NCBI GenBank assembly: GCA_943369485.1
Contig: CALRNH020000001.1
Location: 62,001 to 126,000, forward strand
Source of the DNA: ATX-6F1 sp943369485
Lineage (GTDB): Bacteria > Cyanobacteriota > Cyanobacteriia > PCC-6307 > Cyanobiaceae
Direction: 5' to 3'
Length of the DNA stretch: 64,000 nucleotides
The notes below the pieces were generated by a model that had not been told where the DNA came from, did not search any database, and worked only from the letters and a program-made list of their open reading frames with translations. Both the position numbers and the translations under genes were made by a program. Of this stretch, positions 54,320-63,136 are shown piece after piece (position 1 is the stretch's first letter; every line of letters begins with the position of its first letter).

Positions 54320-55231
54320 ATGAGTATGCGCGTCCTGGTGCTGGGCCAAGGGGCCTGGGGACGAACCTTGGTGACGTTGCTGGAGCGCCAGGGCCATCGG
54401 GTCAAGGCCTGGTCCCGCAGTGGTGGTGGGGATCCAGGCCCCCTCTTGGCCCAGCAGGAGCTGGTGCTGGCGGCTGTGGCGATGGCGGGAGTGGGCGACC
54501 TGGCCCTGCGGCTGGCCCCCCACTGGCCCCAGGGGCTGCCTCTATTGAGCTGCAGCAAGGGATTGGACCCGGAGCGACTCAGCACCCCCTCCCAGCTGTG
54601 GGAGGGCGCAATCCCGGAGCTGCCGCTGGTGGTGCTCAGTGGTCCGAACCTGGCCACTGAGCTGGATCAAGGTTTGCCCGCCGCCAGCGTGCTGGCCTCC
54701 CACCATCCGGACCTGGCCACGGCTCTGCAACGGCAACTCAGTGGCGATCGCCTCCGGCTCTACACCAACAGTGATCCCCTTGGCACGGAGGTGGCGGGTG
54801 CGCTCAAGAACGTGATGGCGGTGGCGGCAGGGGTCTGTGATGGCCTTGGTCTTGGGTCCAATGCCAAAGCCTCCCTGCTGACCCGGGGGCTGGCGGAAAT
54901 GGGTGTGGTGACTGAAGGTCTGGGGGGTCAGGCCAGCACGCTCTATGGCTTGGCGGGCTTAGGCGATCTGCTAGCGACGGCCAACAGTCCCCTCAGTCGC
55001 AACTATCGCTACGGGGCGCTGCGGGCGGATGGGCTGGCTCACCAGGCCGCCTTGGCCGAGGTGGGAGCCACGGTCGAAGGGGCCGCCACGGCGGTGGCGG
55101 TGACCCGCCTGGCCTGCCGCTGTCACTGGCACCTTCCGATTTGTGAGCAGGTGGCGGACCTGGTCCAGGAGCGTGTCAGGCCCGAGGAGTGTGTGCGGTC
55201 GCTGATGGATCGTGCCCTTAAAGGCGAATGA
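54320..55231 (+). CDS. gpsA: Glycerol-3-phosphate dehydrogenase [NAD(P)+]
   Basis: A 303-residue soluble enzyme making sn-glycerol-3-phosphate for membrane lipids. The nucleotide loop is VLGQGAWGRTL; also LSGPNLATEL, the catalytic Lys in AGALKNVMAVAAGVCDGLGL and the substrate loop GLGDLLATANSPLSRNYRYG. It is about 30 residues shorter than the E. coli enzyme, mainly through a shorter N-terminal half. The stop overlaps the next start by four bases (ATGA). Confidence 0.94.
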   Translation: MSMRVLVLGQGAWGRTLVTLLERQGHRVKAWSRSGGGDPGPLLAQQELVLAAVAMAGVGDLALRLAPHWPQGLPLLSCSKGLDPERLSTPSQLWEGAIPELPLVVLSGPNLATELDQGLPAASVLASHHPDLATALQRQLSGDRLRLYTNSDPLGTEVAGALKNVMAVAAGVCDGLGLGSNAKASLLTRGLAEMGVVTEGLGGQASTLYGLAGLGDLLATANSPLSRNYRYGALRADGLAHQAALAEVGATVEGAATAVAVTRLACRCHWHLPICEQVADLVQERVRPEECVRSLMDRALKGE

Positions 55232-56352
55232 ACCACGATCGGCCAAGGGCCCTCTTTTCCGGCATGATCCGCCTGTCACCGAAGGAACTGTTGGTTTTGC
55301 TCAGGAGCCGTCGCCACTGGTTTGCGCTCGGGCGTCGATGGCGCTCCAATTTTTCGCGCCAGGCGCGGCTGAAAACCATTCTGCTGACTGCACCGGTTGG
55401 ATTCGGGGCCCTGGGGATCGGCTTCATGGCCCAGGGGCTGGTTCCCAGCACCCCCGTGGTCGATGCTCCATTGATCGACGCCATGCTTCAGGCGCCGCCA
55501 CCGCCGCCCCGAACGTCCCGTTCCACTCCCGTCGCCGGGGGCGACGAGCCTGATCCCCTGCGCGGGGTGCAATCGCGCAAAGCCAGTGCTTCCGCCAGCG
55601 CGTCCGGCCAACTCAGCCTGGCGGAACCTGAGGCAGGCTCACCACTCAACCTGGAGATCCGGGTGGCCCTGCTGAATCAGCCGGCCAGTTTGCAGCTTGG
55701 GGCCCAGGGTGCTTGGCTGCTGCGCGACCGCTCAGGCCTGGTCTTGCGCCAGGGAGGAGCCGGCAGTGGTCTGGAGCTGTCTGGGGGGTCTGATCTACCT
55801 GCTGAACTCTGGTTCGAAACACCGGGCGGTCAGCCGGTGAGTGTGCAGGGTCGTCCCTACGACGGCCGCCTGCGCCTGGTTCGTCAAGCTGGGCGCTACA
55901 CCGTGGTCAATCACCTGTCGCTCGAGCGCTACATCGCCTCGGTGGTGGGTTCGGAGATGCCCAGCTCCTGGAACATCGAAGCGTTGCGGGCCCAGGCGGT
56001 CGCCGCCCGTTCCTATGCGCTGGCGCACATGGCCCGCCCCGCCAGCGCCCATTGGCACCTGGGCAACACCACCCGCTGGCAGGCCTACCGCGGTCTGGAA
56101 TCGGTCAATGGGCGCACGCTGCGGGCGGCTGCCAGCACCGCCGGTGTGATCCTGAGCTACCAGGGGGGCATCGTGGAAAGCCTCTATGCGGCCAACCAGC
56201 AGATCGTTGTTGAGGCCCACGGGCATCTGGGGGCCAGCATGAGCCAGGAGGGGGCCCAGCAGCTCGCCTCCCAGGGCCTTCGCTACAACGACATCCTGGG
56301 GCGTTATTACCAGGGGGCCTCCCTGGCCCGGCTCAAGGCGGGTGCGGGCTGA
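55228..56352 (+). CDS. SpoIID/LytB domain protein, membrane-anchored
   Basis: A 374-residue protein with an N-terminal positively charged stretch and one membrane helix (about 49-70, IGFMAQGLV region), a Pro/Ser-rich linker and a SpoIID/LytB domain containing SLERYIASVVGSEMPSSWNI followed by LRAQAVAARSYALAH. Homologues cleave glycan strands stripped of peptides. It probably acts in the periplasm on peptidoglycan. The start overlaps gpsA and the end overlaps the next gene, so these three are one transcript. Confidence 0.88.
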   Translation: MNHDRPRALFSGMIRLSPKELLVLLRSRRHWFALGRRWRSNFSRQARLKTILLTAPVGFGALGIGFMAQGLVPSTPVVDAPLIDAMLQAPPPPPRTSRSTPVAGGDEPDPLRGVQSRKASASASASGQLSLAEPEAGSPLNLEIRVALLNQPASLQLGAQGAWLLRDRSGLVLRQGGAGSGLELSGGSDLPAELWFETPGGQPVSVQGRPYDGRLRLVRQAGRYTVVNHLSLERYIASVVGSEMPSSWNIEALRAQAVAARSYALAHMARPASAHWHLGNTTRWQAYRGLESVNGRTLRAAASTAGVILSYQGGIVESLYAANQQIVVEAHGHLGASMSQEGAQQLASQGLRYNDILGRYYQGASLARLKAGAG

Positions 56353-57172
56353 ACGGTTCTGGCGGGCGGCGCTGGAGATCAGCCGCACGGCCGCCAGCAG
56401 CGGTGCCTTGATCCCCCTGAGCACCGAGCGGCTGGATCTTCCCAACTGTGCCCCCTTCATCCTGAGGCGCCTGCAGGGGGCGCCACCGCGCCATCTGCGT
56501 GAACCGGGGCCCCGTCCCAATCCTTTCCTTCCCTGGGATCGCCCCCTGGAAGTGGGCCCCCTGGGGCCCGACCACCTCCTGCTGCTTAACAAATATCCCG
56601 TCCAGGAGGGCCATCTCCTGCTGATCACCACGTGCTGGCTGCCCCAGAGCGGATGGCTCAGCGTCAGCGATTGGCAGGCGGTGGCTGAGGTGGGGTCCGA
56701 CACCGGCGGCCTCTGGTTCTTCAACAGCGCTCCGACCGCCGGAGCCAGTCAGCCCCATCGCCATTTGCAGCTGCTTCCCCGGACCTGCGGCGAACCCAGC
56801 TGCCCGCTGGCGGCCGATCTGCTCGCCCAGCTCGATGGGCGAGCGGCACGATGGCCATGGGCGTATCGGCTGGATCGGCGCAGCCCCGCAATTGGCAATG
56901 ATCTGGAGTATCTGTACGCGCAGCATTGCTCCGATCTCGGTCTCGGTCGTCCAACCTCTGATCCCCAGCCCCTGCACCCCTACAACCTGCTGTTTGACGA
57001 TGACTGGTTCCTGACGATCCGGCGCAGCAGGGAGCATGGGGCGGGCTTCAGCGTCAATGCCTTGGGTTTCGCCGGCTACCTGCTTCTCACCGGCCATTCC
57101 GATCTCGACTGGCTGCAGCGCCACGGCCCCCTGCGCCTGCTTCAGGAGGTTGCGGCCCCAGCGGCTGAGTGA
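56342..57172 (+). CDS. ATP adenylyltransferase (Ap4A phosphorylase) family protein
   Basis: A 276-residue HIT-superfamily enzyme starting GTG at 56342. FNSAPTAGASQPHRHLQLLP carries the HxHxQ-type active site. HLLLITTCWLPQSGWLS and the C-terminal YNLLFDDDWFLTIRRSREH match the family. It splits diadenosine tetraphosphate by phosphorolysis into ADP and ATP. It overlaps the SpoIID-like gene by 11 bp. Confidence 0.88.
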   Translation: MRAERFWRAALEISRTAASSGALIPLSTERLDLPNCAPFILRRLQGAPPRHLREPGPRPNPFLPWDRPLEVGPLGPDHLLLLNKYPVQEGHLLLITTCWLPQSGWLSVSDWQAVAEVGSDTGGLWFFNSAPTAGASQPHRHLQLLPRTCGEPSCPLAADLLAQLDGRAARWPWAYRLDRRSPAIGNDLEYLYAQHCSDLGLGRPTSDPQPLHPYNLLFDDDWFLTIRRSREHGAGFSVNALGFAGYLLLTGHSDLDWLQRHGPLRLLQEVAAPAAE

Positions 57173-57236
57173 AGGTTCCGTGATTTCACGGTTGTCGGAT
57201 CACGGGGGTCCGGGCCTCTGTTGAAAGAAGGGCGCC

Positions 57237-58034
57237 ATGGCAGCCCTGCTTTTGATCCACCCGTCTCGCTCCATGAGTTCGATCCAACCCCTTCCCCCCT
57301 CACGTTCCCTTTCAAACCCTCGATCGCTGCCCAAGGATGTGCGGGAACGCAACCTCCGAGTGGAGCAGTACCGCAACGTTGTTCGCCCGATTGCCTTTCA
57401 TTACGCCGGGATTTGCCGTGAACAGGCTGATGATCTGCAGCAGGTGGGGCTGCTGGGGCTGATCCGGGCGGCGGAGCTCTACCAGAACGGTCGGGAGATC
57501 CCCTTCGAGGCCTTTGCCCGCCACCACATCCGCGGAGCGATCCTTCACTACCTCCGAGATTGCGCCCCCACCGTGCGTTTGCCCCGCCGTCAGCAGGAAC
57601 TGGCGGACCGGGTTCGGGCCACCAGGCGCCAGCTGGCCCAGGATCTGGGCCGGACTCCCGCTGAGCGGGAACTACGTGAGGCCCTCGGCCTCACCGCTCT
57701 GCAATGGATGCGCTTTGAGCAGGCCAGTCGCTTCAGGAGGATTGAGGTGCTCGAGCAGGATCCGGCCATCGCTGCCCCACCGGAGGCTCCGTTCGAGCCG
57801 GATCTGCCGATCGGCGCCTTGGCGGCGATGGCGCAGCTGGAGCCCAGGCAGGGTCAGGTGGTGACGATGGTGGTGCTCGGGGGGGCCAGCCTGCGTCAGG
57901 TGGCCCGGGAGCTTCAGGTGAGCCCGATGACCGCCCACCGCTTGCTGCGAAAAGGTTTGGATCAGTTGCGGCAGGTGTTGGGGGCCGATGCTGCGCGCAT
58001 CAATCTCGGGCGATTTGCTGCTCCAGCGTGCTGA
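57237..58034 (+). CDS. RNA polymerase sigma factor, SigF-like (group 3)
   Basis: A 265-residue alternative sigma factor. Region 2: NVVRPIAFHYAGICREQADD, LQQVGLLGLIRAAELY and FEAFARHHIRGAILHYLRD. Region 3 and region 4 follow (LGRTPAERELREALG; SLRQVARELQVSPMTAHRLL). The lack of region 1.2 and the RGAI.HYLRD signature fit SigF-type group 3 factors, which in cyanobacteria govern motility or stress genes. The ATG at 57237 has a GAAGG ribosome-binding site. Its end overlaps an antiparallel small gene. Confidence 0.88.
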   Translation: MAALLLIHPSRSMSSIQPLPPSRSLSNPRSLPKDVRERNLRVEQYRNVVRPIAFHYAGICREQADDLQQVGLLGLIRAAELYQNGREIPFEAFARHHIRGAILHYLRDCAPTVRLPRRQQELADRVRATRRQLAQDLGRTPAERELREALGLTALQWMRFEQASRFRRIEVLEQDPAIAAPPEAPFEPDLPIGALAAMAQLEPRQGQVVTMVVLGGASLRQVARELQVSPMTAHRLLRKGLDQLRQVLGADAARINLGRFAAPAC

Positions 58035-58173
58035 TGGCCGCCTGGAGTGCCGCCAGCTGGCGCTCCGCCCCATCCCGCCAGAAGCTCAGGGCTTGAAGCT
58101 TGCGCTGCAGGTGGCGTCGCCGTGCCTCCCGCGCCTCTTCAGGGGTGACTTGACAGGGGAAAGGGGGGAACAT
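58000..58173 (-). CDS. Small antiparallel protein of 57 residues
   Basis: An open frame from ATG 58173 to TGA 58000 encodes a soluble 57-residue protein, MFPPFPCQVTPEEAREARRR then a highly charged helix and ALSFWRDGAERQL with a C-terminal helix ending IARD. It looks like a designed-length helical protein: a Pro/Cys start followed by two amphipathic helices. Its last 35 bases overlap the sigma factor gene in the opposite sense. No known family is recognised, though the codon pattern and clean start/stop support it as real. Confidence 0.6.
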   Translation of the reverse strand: MFPPFPCQVTPEEAREARRRHLQRKLQALSFWRDGAERQLAALQAAISTLEQQIARD

Positions 58174-58355
58174 GAGAAAATGATGCAGATCGGAACGCTT
58201 CTAACGGTTTTGCTCCCCACGGTGCGCTCCGAATCCAATGCTGGTGAGATCGGCCCGAGCCAGCGCCAAGACCCATCCGTCCCCTGCCGAGTCATGACAT
58301 GGGAAGGGCGATGACAACGGGCATCTCCATCTGTTTTTCTTGAATTAGACAAGTT

Positions 58356-60011
58356 TTGAGAATTGTTGGTCCCACGGGTCTCAGTCGATCCCTTTTTGTG
58401 GCATTGATCGGTGGGGCCTTGCTGCATGCGCCCACGGCCTGGGCCTATGTGCCCCTGATGGCAGGGCAGTCGGCCCGGCCCTTGCAGGGCACCTTCAATA
58501 ACGTGCCTGTGCTGCACTCGAACCAGCCTGAGGAGGTCCTCGGCGTCGGCATTCTAGTCAACACCGCACCCGGCTCGGCCGTGACCGCTGAAAACGGCCA
58601 GCCCCTTGCCAACGCCGCCTTCACCTTCAACGGTGATTTCGGCTTGCATGTTCACCACAAATACGCTCCACAACCTGGAGCAGAGCCCACCGCCGGTCGG
58701 GTACGCGCCGAACTCACCTTGGCCACGATTCTGATCAATCCCGGCTATCAGCCGGTGCGCCTGCGCTTTGATCGTGGTGCCGTTAGCAACAGCTTCGAAG
58801 CTCCCTACCGCCCGAACTACCTGATGGGGGTCAAGCCCCTGGGTCCCCGCCCCTGGAACACCGGGCCCGGCGATGCCACGGCGGTGATGATGCTGCGAGG
58901 CAGACTTGATGCCCGTGTGCCATCCGAAGTGGTGCTCCCGCCGCGTAGCCGCATGGTGCTGTTCCGCACCCAGTTGCCCGCCCAGGGAATCGCCAACGGT
59001 CTGCTCAAAGGCCGAAGCGATGGCCCCTTTCAGATGGCCGTGGTCGCTGCAAAGAATCCCCAGAACGACTACGACATCGTGGCTGTGCTTGACCAGGGCG
59101 TTCTGGCACCAGGGCGGATCTACCTGAACCGGCTGGCCGATATCGACAGCGGGCGGGTGTTTTCCAGGGTCGCCGGTGTGGCCTATGGGGACGCCTATCA
59201 GGCCTCGCTCACCTATGACCTGCGCCAGGGCCCCCTGCACGTGCCCCTGACGAGCACCAACCGCCACAACTTCGGCACCCGTGAGATCCAGGTGAACCCT
59301 TTGGCCAGCCGCATGCTGGATTCCTCCCTGGACAACGTCGGCACCTACGGGGTGCGCTTTGATGTCCAGCTCAATCTCTTGGGCAGCGGACCCTACGTGC
59401 TTGCGTTCAGTCATCCAACACCGAACGGTCGCAACTTCACCGCCTTTCGAGGCTCGATCGGCATCGAGACCGAGGAGGGCTACCGGGAGGTGCATGTGGG
59501 CATGCGTTCCGGGGAAAGCCTTGAGCTGGCGCCGTTGAACCTGCGCCCCGGCGTCATCAACACCGTCAAGATCAGCCTCGTCTACCCGGCCGACAGCACC
59601 CCTGGACATTTGCTCAGTGTGGTGCCTGAACAGCAGCTGGCCCAATTGTTCGAGCGGGAGCGCCAGGTACAACTCGCGCGGACTGCAGCGGCCCGCTCGG
59701 CGGCAGCGATGCCCGCACCTCCTGAGGTGGCGGCCAATGGCAACTCCGCACCTTCTGCTGCCCCCGGCATCAAGACCCGTCCGCCTGCATCGGCCAATCG
59801 CCGTCGCACCAACCCGGCGGCCACATGGAGTCGGCCCGTGGCGCCTCCGCCTTTGATCAACAATTCCCTGATCGGCAACCCATCGGCTGGTGTGAACCAA
59901 ATGCCACCGGCCTTCATTCCACCGGCCCGCATGAGCCAGACCCTGATTGAGCGTTACCAGCAGGCGGTGGACGCCCAACAGAGGATCATCAAGAATCTGA
60001 TGGGGCGCTGA
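58356..60011 (+). CDS. DUF3370 exported protein
   Basis: A 551-residue protein starting TTG at 58356, with a signal peptide (RSLFVALIGGALLHAPTAWA, cleavage about residue 31). The mature part begins YVPLMAGQSARPLQGTFNNV and contains HVHHKYAP, YRPNYLMGVKPLG and FSHPTPNGRNFTAFRGS, typical of the cyanobacterial DUF3370 family. The last 120 residues are Ala/Pro/Arg/Asn rich and of low complexity. It is likely periplasmic or cell-surface. Function unknown. Confidence 0.85.
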   Translation: MRIVGPTGLSRSLFVALIGGALLHAPTAWAYVPLMAGQSARPLQGTFNNVPVLHSNQPEEVLGVGILVNTAPGSAVTAENGQPLANAAFTFNGDFGLHVHHKYAPQPGAEPTAGRVRAELTLATILINPGYQPVRLRFDRGAVSNSFEAPYRPNYLMGVKPLGPRPWNTGPGDATAVMMLRGRLDARVPSEVVLPPRSRMVLFRTQLPAQGIANGLLKGRSDGPFQMAVVAAKNPQNDYDIVAVLDQGVLAPGRIYLNRLADIDSGRVFSRVAGVAYGDAYQASLTYDLRQGPLHVPLTSTNRHNFGTREIQVNPLASRMLDSSLDNVGTYGVRFDVQLNLLGSGPYVLAFSHPTPNGRNFTAFRGSIGIETEEGYREVHVGMRSGESLELAPLNLRPGVINTVKISLVYPADSTPGHLLSVVPEQQLAQLFERERQVQLARTAAARSAAAMPAPPEVAANGNSAPSAAPGIKTRPPASANRRRTNPAATWSRPVAPPPLINNSLIGNPSAGVNQMPPAFIPPARMSQTLIERYQQAVDAQQRIIKNLMGR

Positions 60012-60032
60012 GCCGCCGCCTACCCGCAACCC

Positions 60033-61052
60033 GTGGCCGACCCAATCGATCAGGACAGACGACGCACGTCGGTCGATCTTCCGATCGCGATGCTGGCAAA
60101 GCTCGATGCACTCAAAAAGGAGTGGGGTCTGCGCAAACGCGGTGACCTGATTGAGCGACTTCTGGAACTGGTGCTTCCAGGCCAGGAGGATCAGGAGAGC
60201 CTGGAGGAAGAAGCGAGTGGCGACGAGCCGTTCCATGAGCGTGGCGCCCTGGTGCTGGTCAGCCGCGATGCGCAATCCGAGCTGGCATTGGATTTCGATC
60301 CAGAGGACATCGCTGCTTCGGAGGCCGATGGATGGACGCGCTCACCATCCAACCGAGCCGCCCGATCAGGATCCGGCGGCATCGATCTGCCTGGTTTTGT
60401 GCGGCGTCAGACCACCCAGGTGAGACGCAGTCTTGATCCGCTGCCGGTGGCCAGCGGCGGCCCGGAGCCCCTGGCCCTCGTTCAGCCCGGTGAACTGGAG
60501 CGGGCCCTGCGCTCTGCCGAGGATCACTGGATCGACGTCTACGGCAAGCCCGCCAACCCTGCGGTGCTCGAGGCAGCCATGGTCTGGCTGGCCCAGGACA
60601 TCTGGCGTCAATCGGATCAAAGCGAAGGTCGGCCGTTCAGCTGGAGCCTCACGGAGCAGATCATCCAGGGTTTTGCGCCCGCCTGGTCGCCCCAGGAGCC
60701 ATCATTCGCACGGGTGGTGGTGGCGGCCGGTCTGATCGAGGATCCCTTCAGCGCGAACACGTTGACCCTGCGCATCCCGACCTTGATTCGACGCTTTGTG
60801 CACCGCTTTCGGCGACGCCCCAAGGGCACGTCATTTCAGGCTCTGGAAAACACCATGACCCTGCACGGAGCTCTCAAGCAGCTTCAATTGCCGACCACGG
60901 CGGGGCACCGGCTCACCCTGGCTGCGATCCGTGAGGCCTACCGGGTTCAGGCCGCAAGCCACCACCCCGATGCCGGTGGATCAGTGGAGGCGATGCGGCG
61001 CTTGAACGAGGCCTATCAGTTGCTCAAGGAGTTGTACCGGCAACCGGCCTGA
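60033..61052 (+). CDS. Protein with N-terminal ribbon-helix-helix and C-terminal J-domain
   Basis: A 339-residue soluble protein starting GTG at 60033. Residues 11-48 (RTSVDLPIAMLAKLDALKKE, then GLRKRGDLIERLL) read like a ribbon-helix-helix DNA-binding unit. An acidic linker and a helical middle (about 150-270, including HWIDVYGKPANPAVLEAAMV) follow. Residues 281-336 form a J-domain with helix I/II, the HPD triad at 311-313 (ASHHPDAGGSVEAMRRLNEA) and helix III. It could bring a DnaK to DNA or to a membrane process; no function is known to me. It follows DUF3370 by 21 bp. Confidence 0.75.
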   Translation: MADPIDQDRRRTSVDLPIAMLAKLDALKKEWGLRKRGDLIERLLELVLPGQEDQESLEEEASGDEPFHERGALVLVSRDAQSELALDFDPEDIAASEADGWTRSPSNRAARSGSGGIDLPGFVRRQTTQVRRSLDPLPVASGGPEPLALVQPGELERALRSAEDHWIDVYGKPANPAVLEAAMVWLAQDIWRQSDQSEGRPFSWSLTEQIIQGFAPAWSPQEPSFARVVVAAGLIEDPFSANTLTLRIPTLIRRFVHRFRRRPKGTSFQALENTMTLHGALKQLQLPTTAGHRLTLAAIREAYRVQAASHHPDAGGSVEAMRRLNEAYQLLKELYRQPA

Positions 61053-61991
61053 TCACACTGTTCTCGCCTGAGACTTCAAATCGGCGATGGGTCGCATCCA
61101 AGGGGTGCGCTCATGGTCGATCCGTCGGCCTGCCTTCTCTCCTGTTCTTGGGCAGAGGGGAGCAGGCCTCCGTCCCTGGTGTCACGTGGCGCGAGGCCAG
61201 TGCCTGCGGACACTCTCTTACGTCCTGGACGGGTCTTGATATTAGACGCGTTATGTGTCTCATGGTCTATTGATGAGAAATTGATCGTTGGCTATCAGGG
61301 TGATCCGTCCGATCCAATGTTTAATGAAATCCAAATGTCTTAGATGACCCAGTTAGGATTTATTTGTAGACCAGTATTGCGTCTTAGGCAAGACCAATGG
61401 TTAAGTGTCTTCATGCCAGTGCGGATGTCGCCGACGAGGGCCAAGTGACCCTGTCTTGGTCTGATGCCATGGTCATGGATTCTTGAGCAACGCCTCTCAG
61501 CAACATTGCGACCCAAAGGCGTCATCTGGCTTCGAGCGGAAAGGCCAGCGTGCCGATCCATTTTTCACTGCAACGGCCGCTTTACTTATCAAGAATTGTT
61601 TTTGTGGTGATTCTGGCGGTTCCTTACCAGCAATCTCTTGGTGCGGATGTCCCCCTTCCCGCCGATCCCCTCGAGTCTCCTTCATCTTCTGATATCGACG
61701 TTGATCGTTGAGCGTCCAACGCGCTGCCCAGGCCCCTGCTCAAGCTTTAGACCCGTAAGGGTTAGGCAGCTTCTGATCTTGGCCAGTTCGGTGCCTCCGC
61801 TGAGTTGGCCAAGATGCAGACGTGACCCCCATCTTTTGCCTTTGGCTCCATCGTCAACCTTCAAGCCAAGGATGATTTCCAGTGGCAAGGCCACCGCCAG
61901 GGCCCACAGATGATGTCCAATCCAGGGTTGATGGGTTGTCCAAGTCTGATCGGACGACCCAGAAGCTCTGCTGCAACTGTTCCTGCCTCTG

Positions 61992-62020
61992 TGCGTACCT
62001 GTGTCAAACACAGGTACGCA
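61992..62020. repeat. Perfect 13-bp hairpin in the gene-poor stretch
   Basis: TGCGTACCTGTGT (61992-62004), a three-base CAA loop, and ACACAGGTACGCA (62008-62020) are exactly complementary; after one mismatch the pairing continues for three more bases. Neither arm is followed by a T-tract, so an intrinsic terminator is unlikely. Confidence 0.8.
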
Positions 62021-62026
62021 GAGATG

Positions 62027-62049
62027 GATCGCCCCTGGACGGGGCGATC
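62027..62049. repeat. Second perfect hairpin, six bases downstream
   Basis: GATCGCCCC (62027-62035) pairs exactly with GGGGCGATC (62041-62049) around a five-base loop TGGAC. Together with the first hairpin this makes a compact double stem-loop. Confidence 0.8.
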
Positions 62050-63136
62050 GGGGGAGCGTTGGCTTCTCGCTCGGATTGCCCCGTGGAAGCGCTCCGCCCG
62101 GGCAGGACCGCGTATCACAAATCACCTATGCGAGTGGATATTGGACCTATTCCTGGTCTTGGATGAGAGCGCCGAGTCGGATGTGGAGCCTTTCGCCCGA
62201 TGTCCGCGAATGAGATGGGCCTCTCTTGATCGCGCGGACCCGGCTCCATACGTTTGTTTGTCTTATGTTCACTCAGGTCTGCGATCAATGGAATGCCGGG
62301 CTTCTTCCGATGGAGTGGCAACAATCAGTCCAGGTGAATGGCGCTGCAAGGCGAGTCACATTGCTAGGGCAGTGGGTGATCACGCCCCCGGAATGATCTT
62401 GTGCCGATGGGCCGCCCTCAACCCAAGAATCAGCTGTTTCATAATTGACTCGTTCATAGATGCATAGTGCGTCTAATCTGAGATCTCCTTGATTTGTTTT
62501 GTGCGACCCGTTGCTCCAGCCCGCTCGCCAAGCAAACCATTCATGCGGCCTCCCTGCCGGGCCGAGGACGTTCCGTTCGAGTCAGTGATGGGCCACGATC
62601 TCTGCCTTAGGGCGAGGCTTGTGCGGGCTCAACCGCGGACTTCGCTTTCGCCGAGGCCCCCCGTGCCGCGCTGTTGAATCCTTCCGCTTGATGCATCTGG
62701 TCAGCGAACCAGCCTTGCGATGGCTTGAGGGTGCTCAAGACGCCTCGTCCTTCTGCCGTTGCGGCTTCACCGGGGCAGGTGCTTCATGGGATTGGGGAAA
62801 GAGTGTCCGCCGATGTCGGGCAAACTTGTAGCAACTATCTTATTTAAGTTGACTAATAAGACCAGGTACGCGACTCAGTTGATTCCTGTTAGACAATTGG
62901 GCGCTGCGTGACCATGGAGGCTTCGATGTCTGCCATGGGTAGCGCTGCCATGAATGTTCCAACGGGGATGGGTTCAGGGCTTCCCTGAAAGGTGCCCTTG
63001 CATATTGTCCGAAGCCAGGTCATGTGCTTCTCGGTCAAGACTATGGATTGGACTCGGCTTGATCCTTGGATGAGACCATTGTGAGGGCCGTCCCTCAACT
63101 TGATCGGGGATCGACGCGCCCATCCTGCCCCAGGTC

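Larger units (their letters stand above)
61053..63136. other. 2.1 kb lower-GC stretch without a recognisable gene
   Basis: Between the RHH/J-domain gene and apcD I find only short open frames that match nothing I know, on both strands, often out of frame with one another. The base composition is visibly poorer in G and C than the flanking genes (for example 61261-61380 and 62821-62880). Two hairpins near 62,000 are the only clear structure. It may be a decayed gene region, an old insertion, or a stretch with an RNA gene I cannot identify. The part from about 62830 to 63136 is the 3' flank of apcD. Confidence 0.6.

Noticed and set aside
61682..62125. Minus-strand frame of 147 codons that looks partly protein-like
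   Set aside because: It has no recognisable domain, overlaps other frames of equal quality and contains a hairpin. I treat it at most as a relic and did not annotate a gene.
61910..62467. Plus-strand frame of 185 codons in the gene-poor stretch
   Set aside because: It is the longest there, but its composition is erratic (many Arg/Ser/Cys) with no family resemblance and it spans both hairpins.
63082..63097. TGAGGG/CCCTCA hairpin downstream of apcD
   Set aside because: A six-base stem without a T-tract in the right direction is too weak to call a terminator.
62889..63098. Minus-strand frame of 69 codons just downstream of apcD
   Set aside because: Same strand as apcD, but no family match, a poor start region and no conserved pattern; could be real but not supported.
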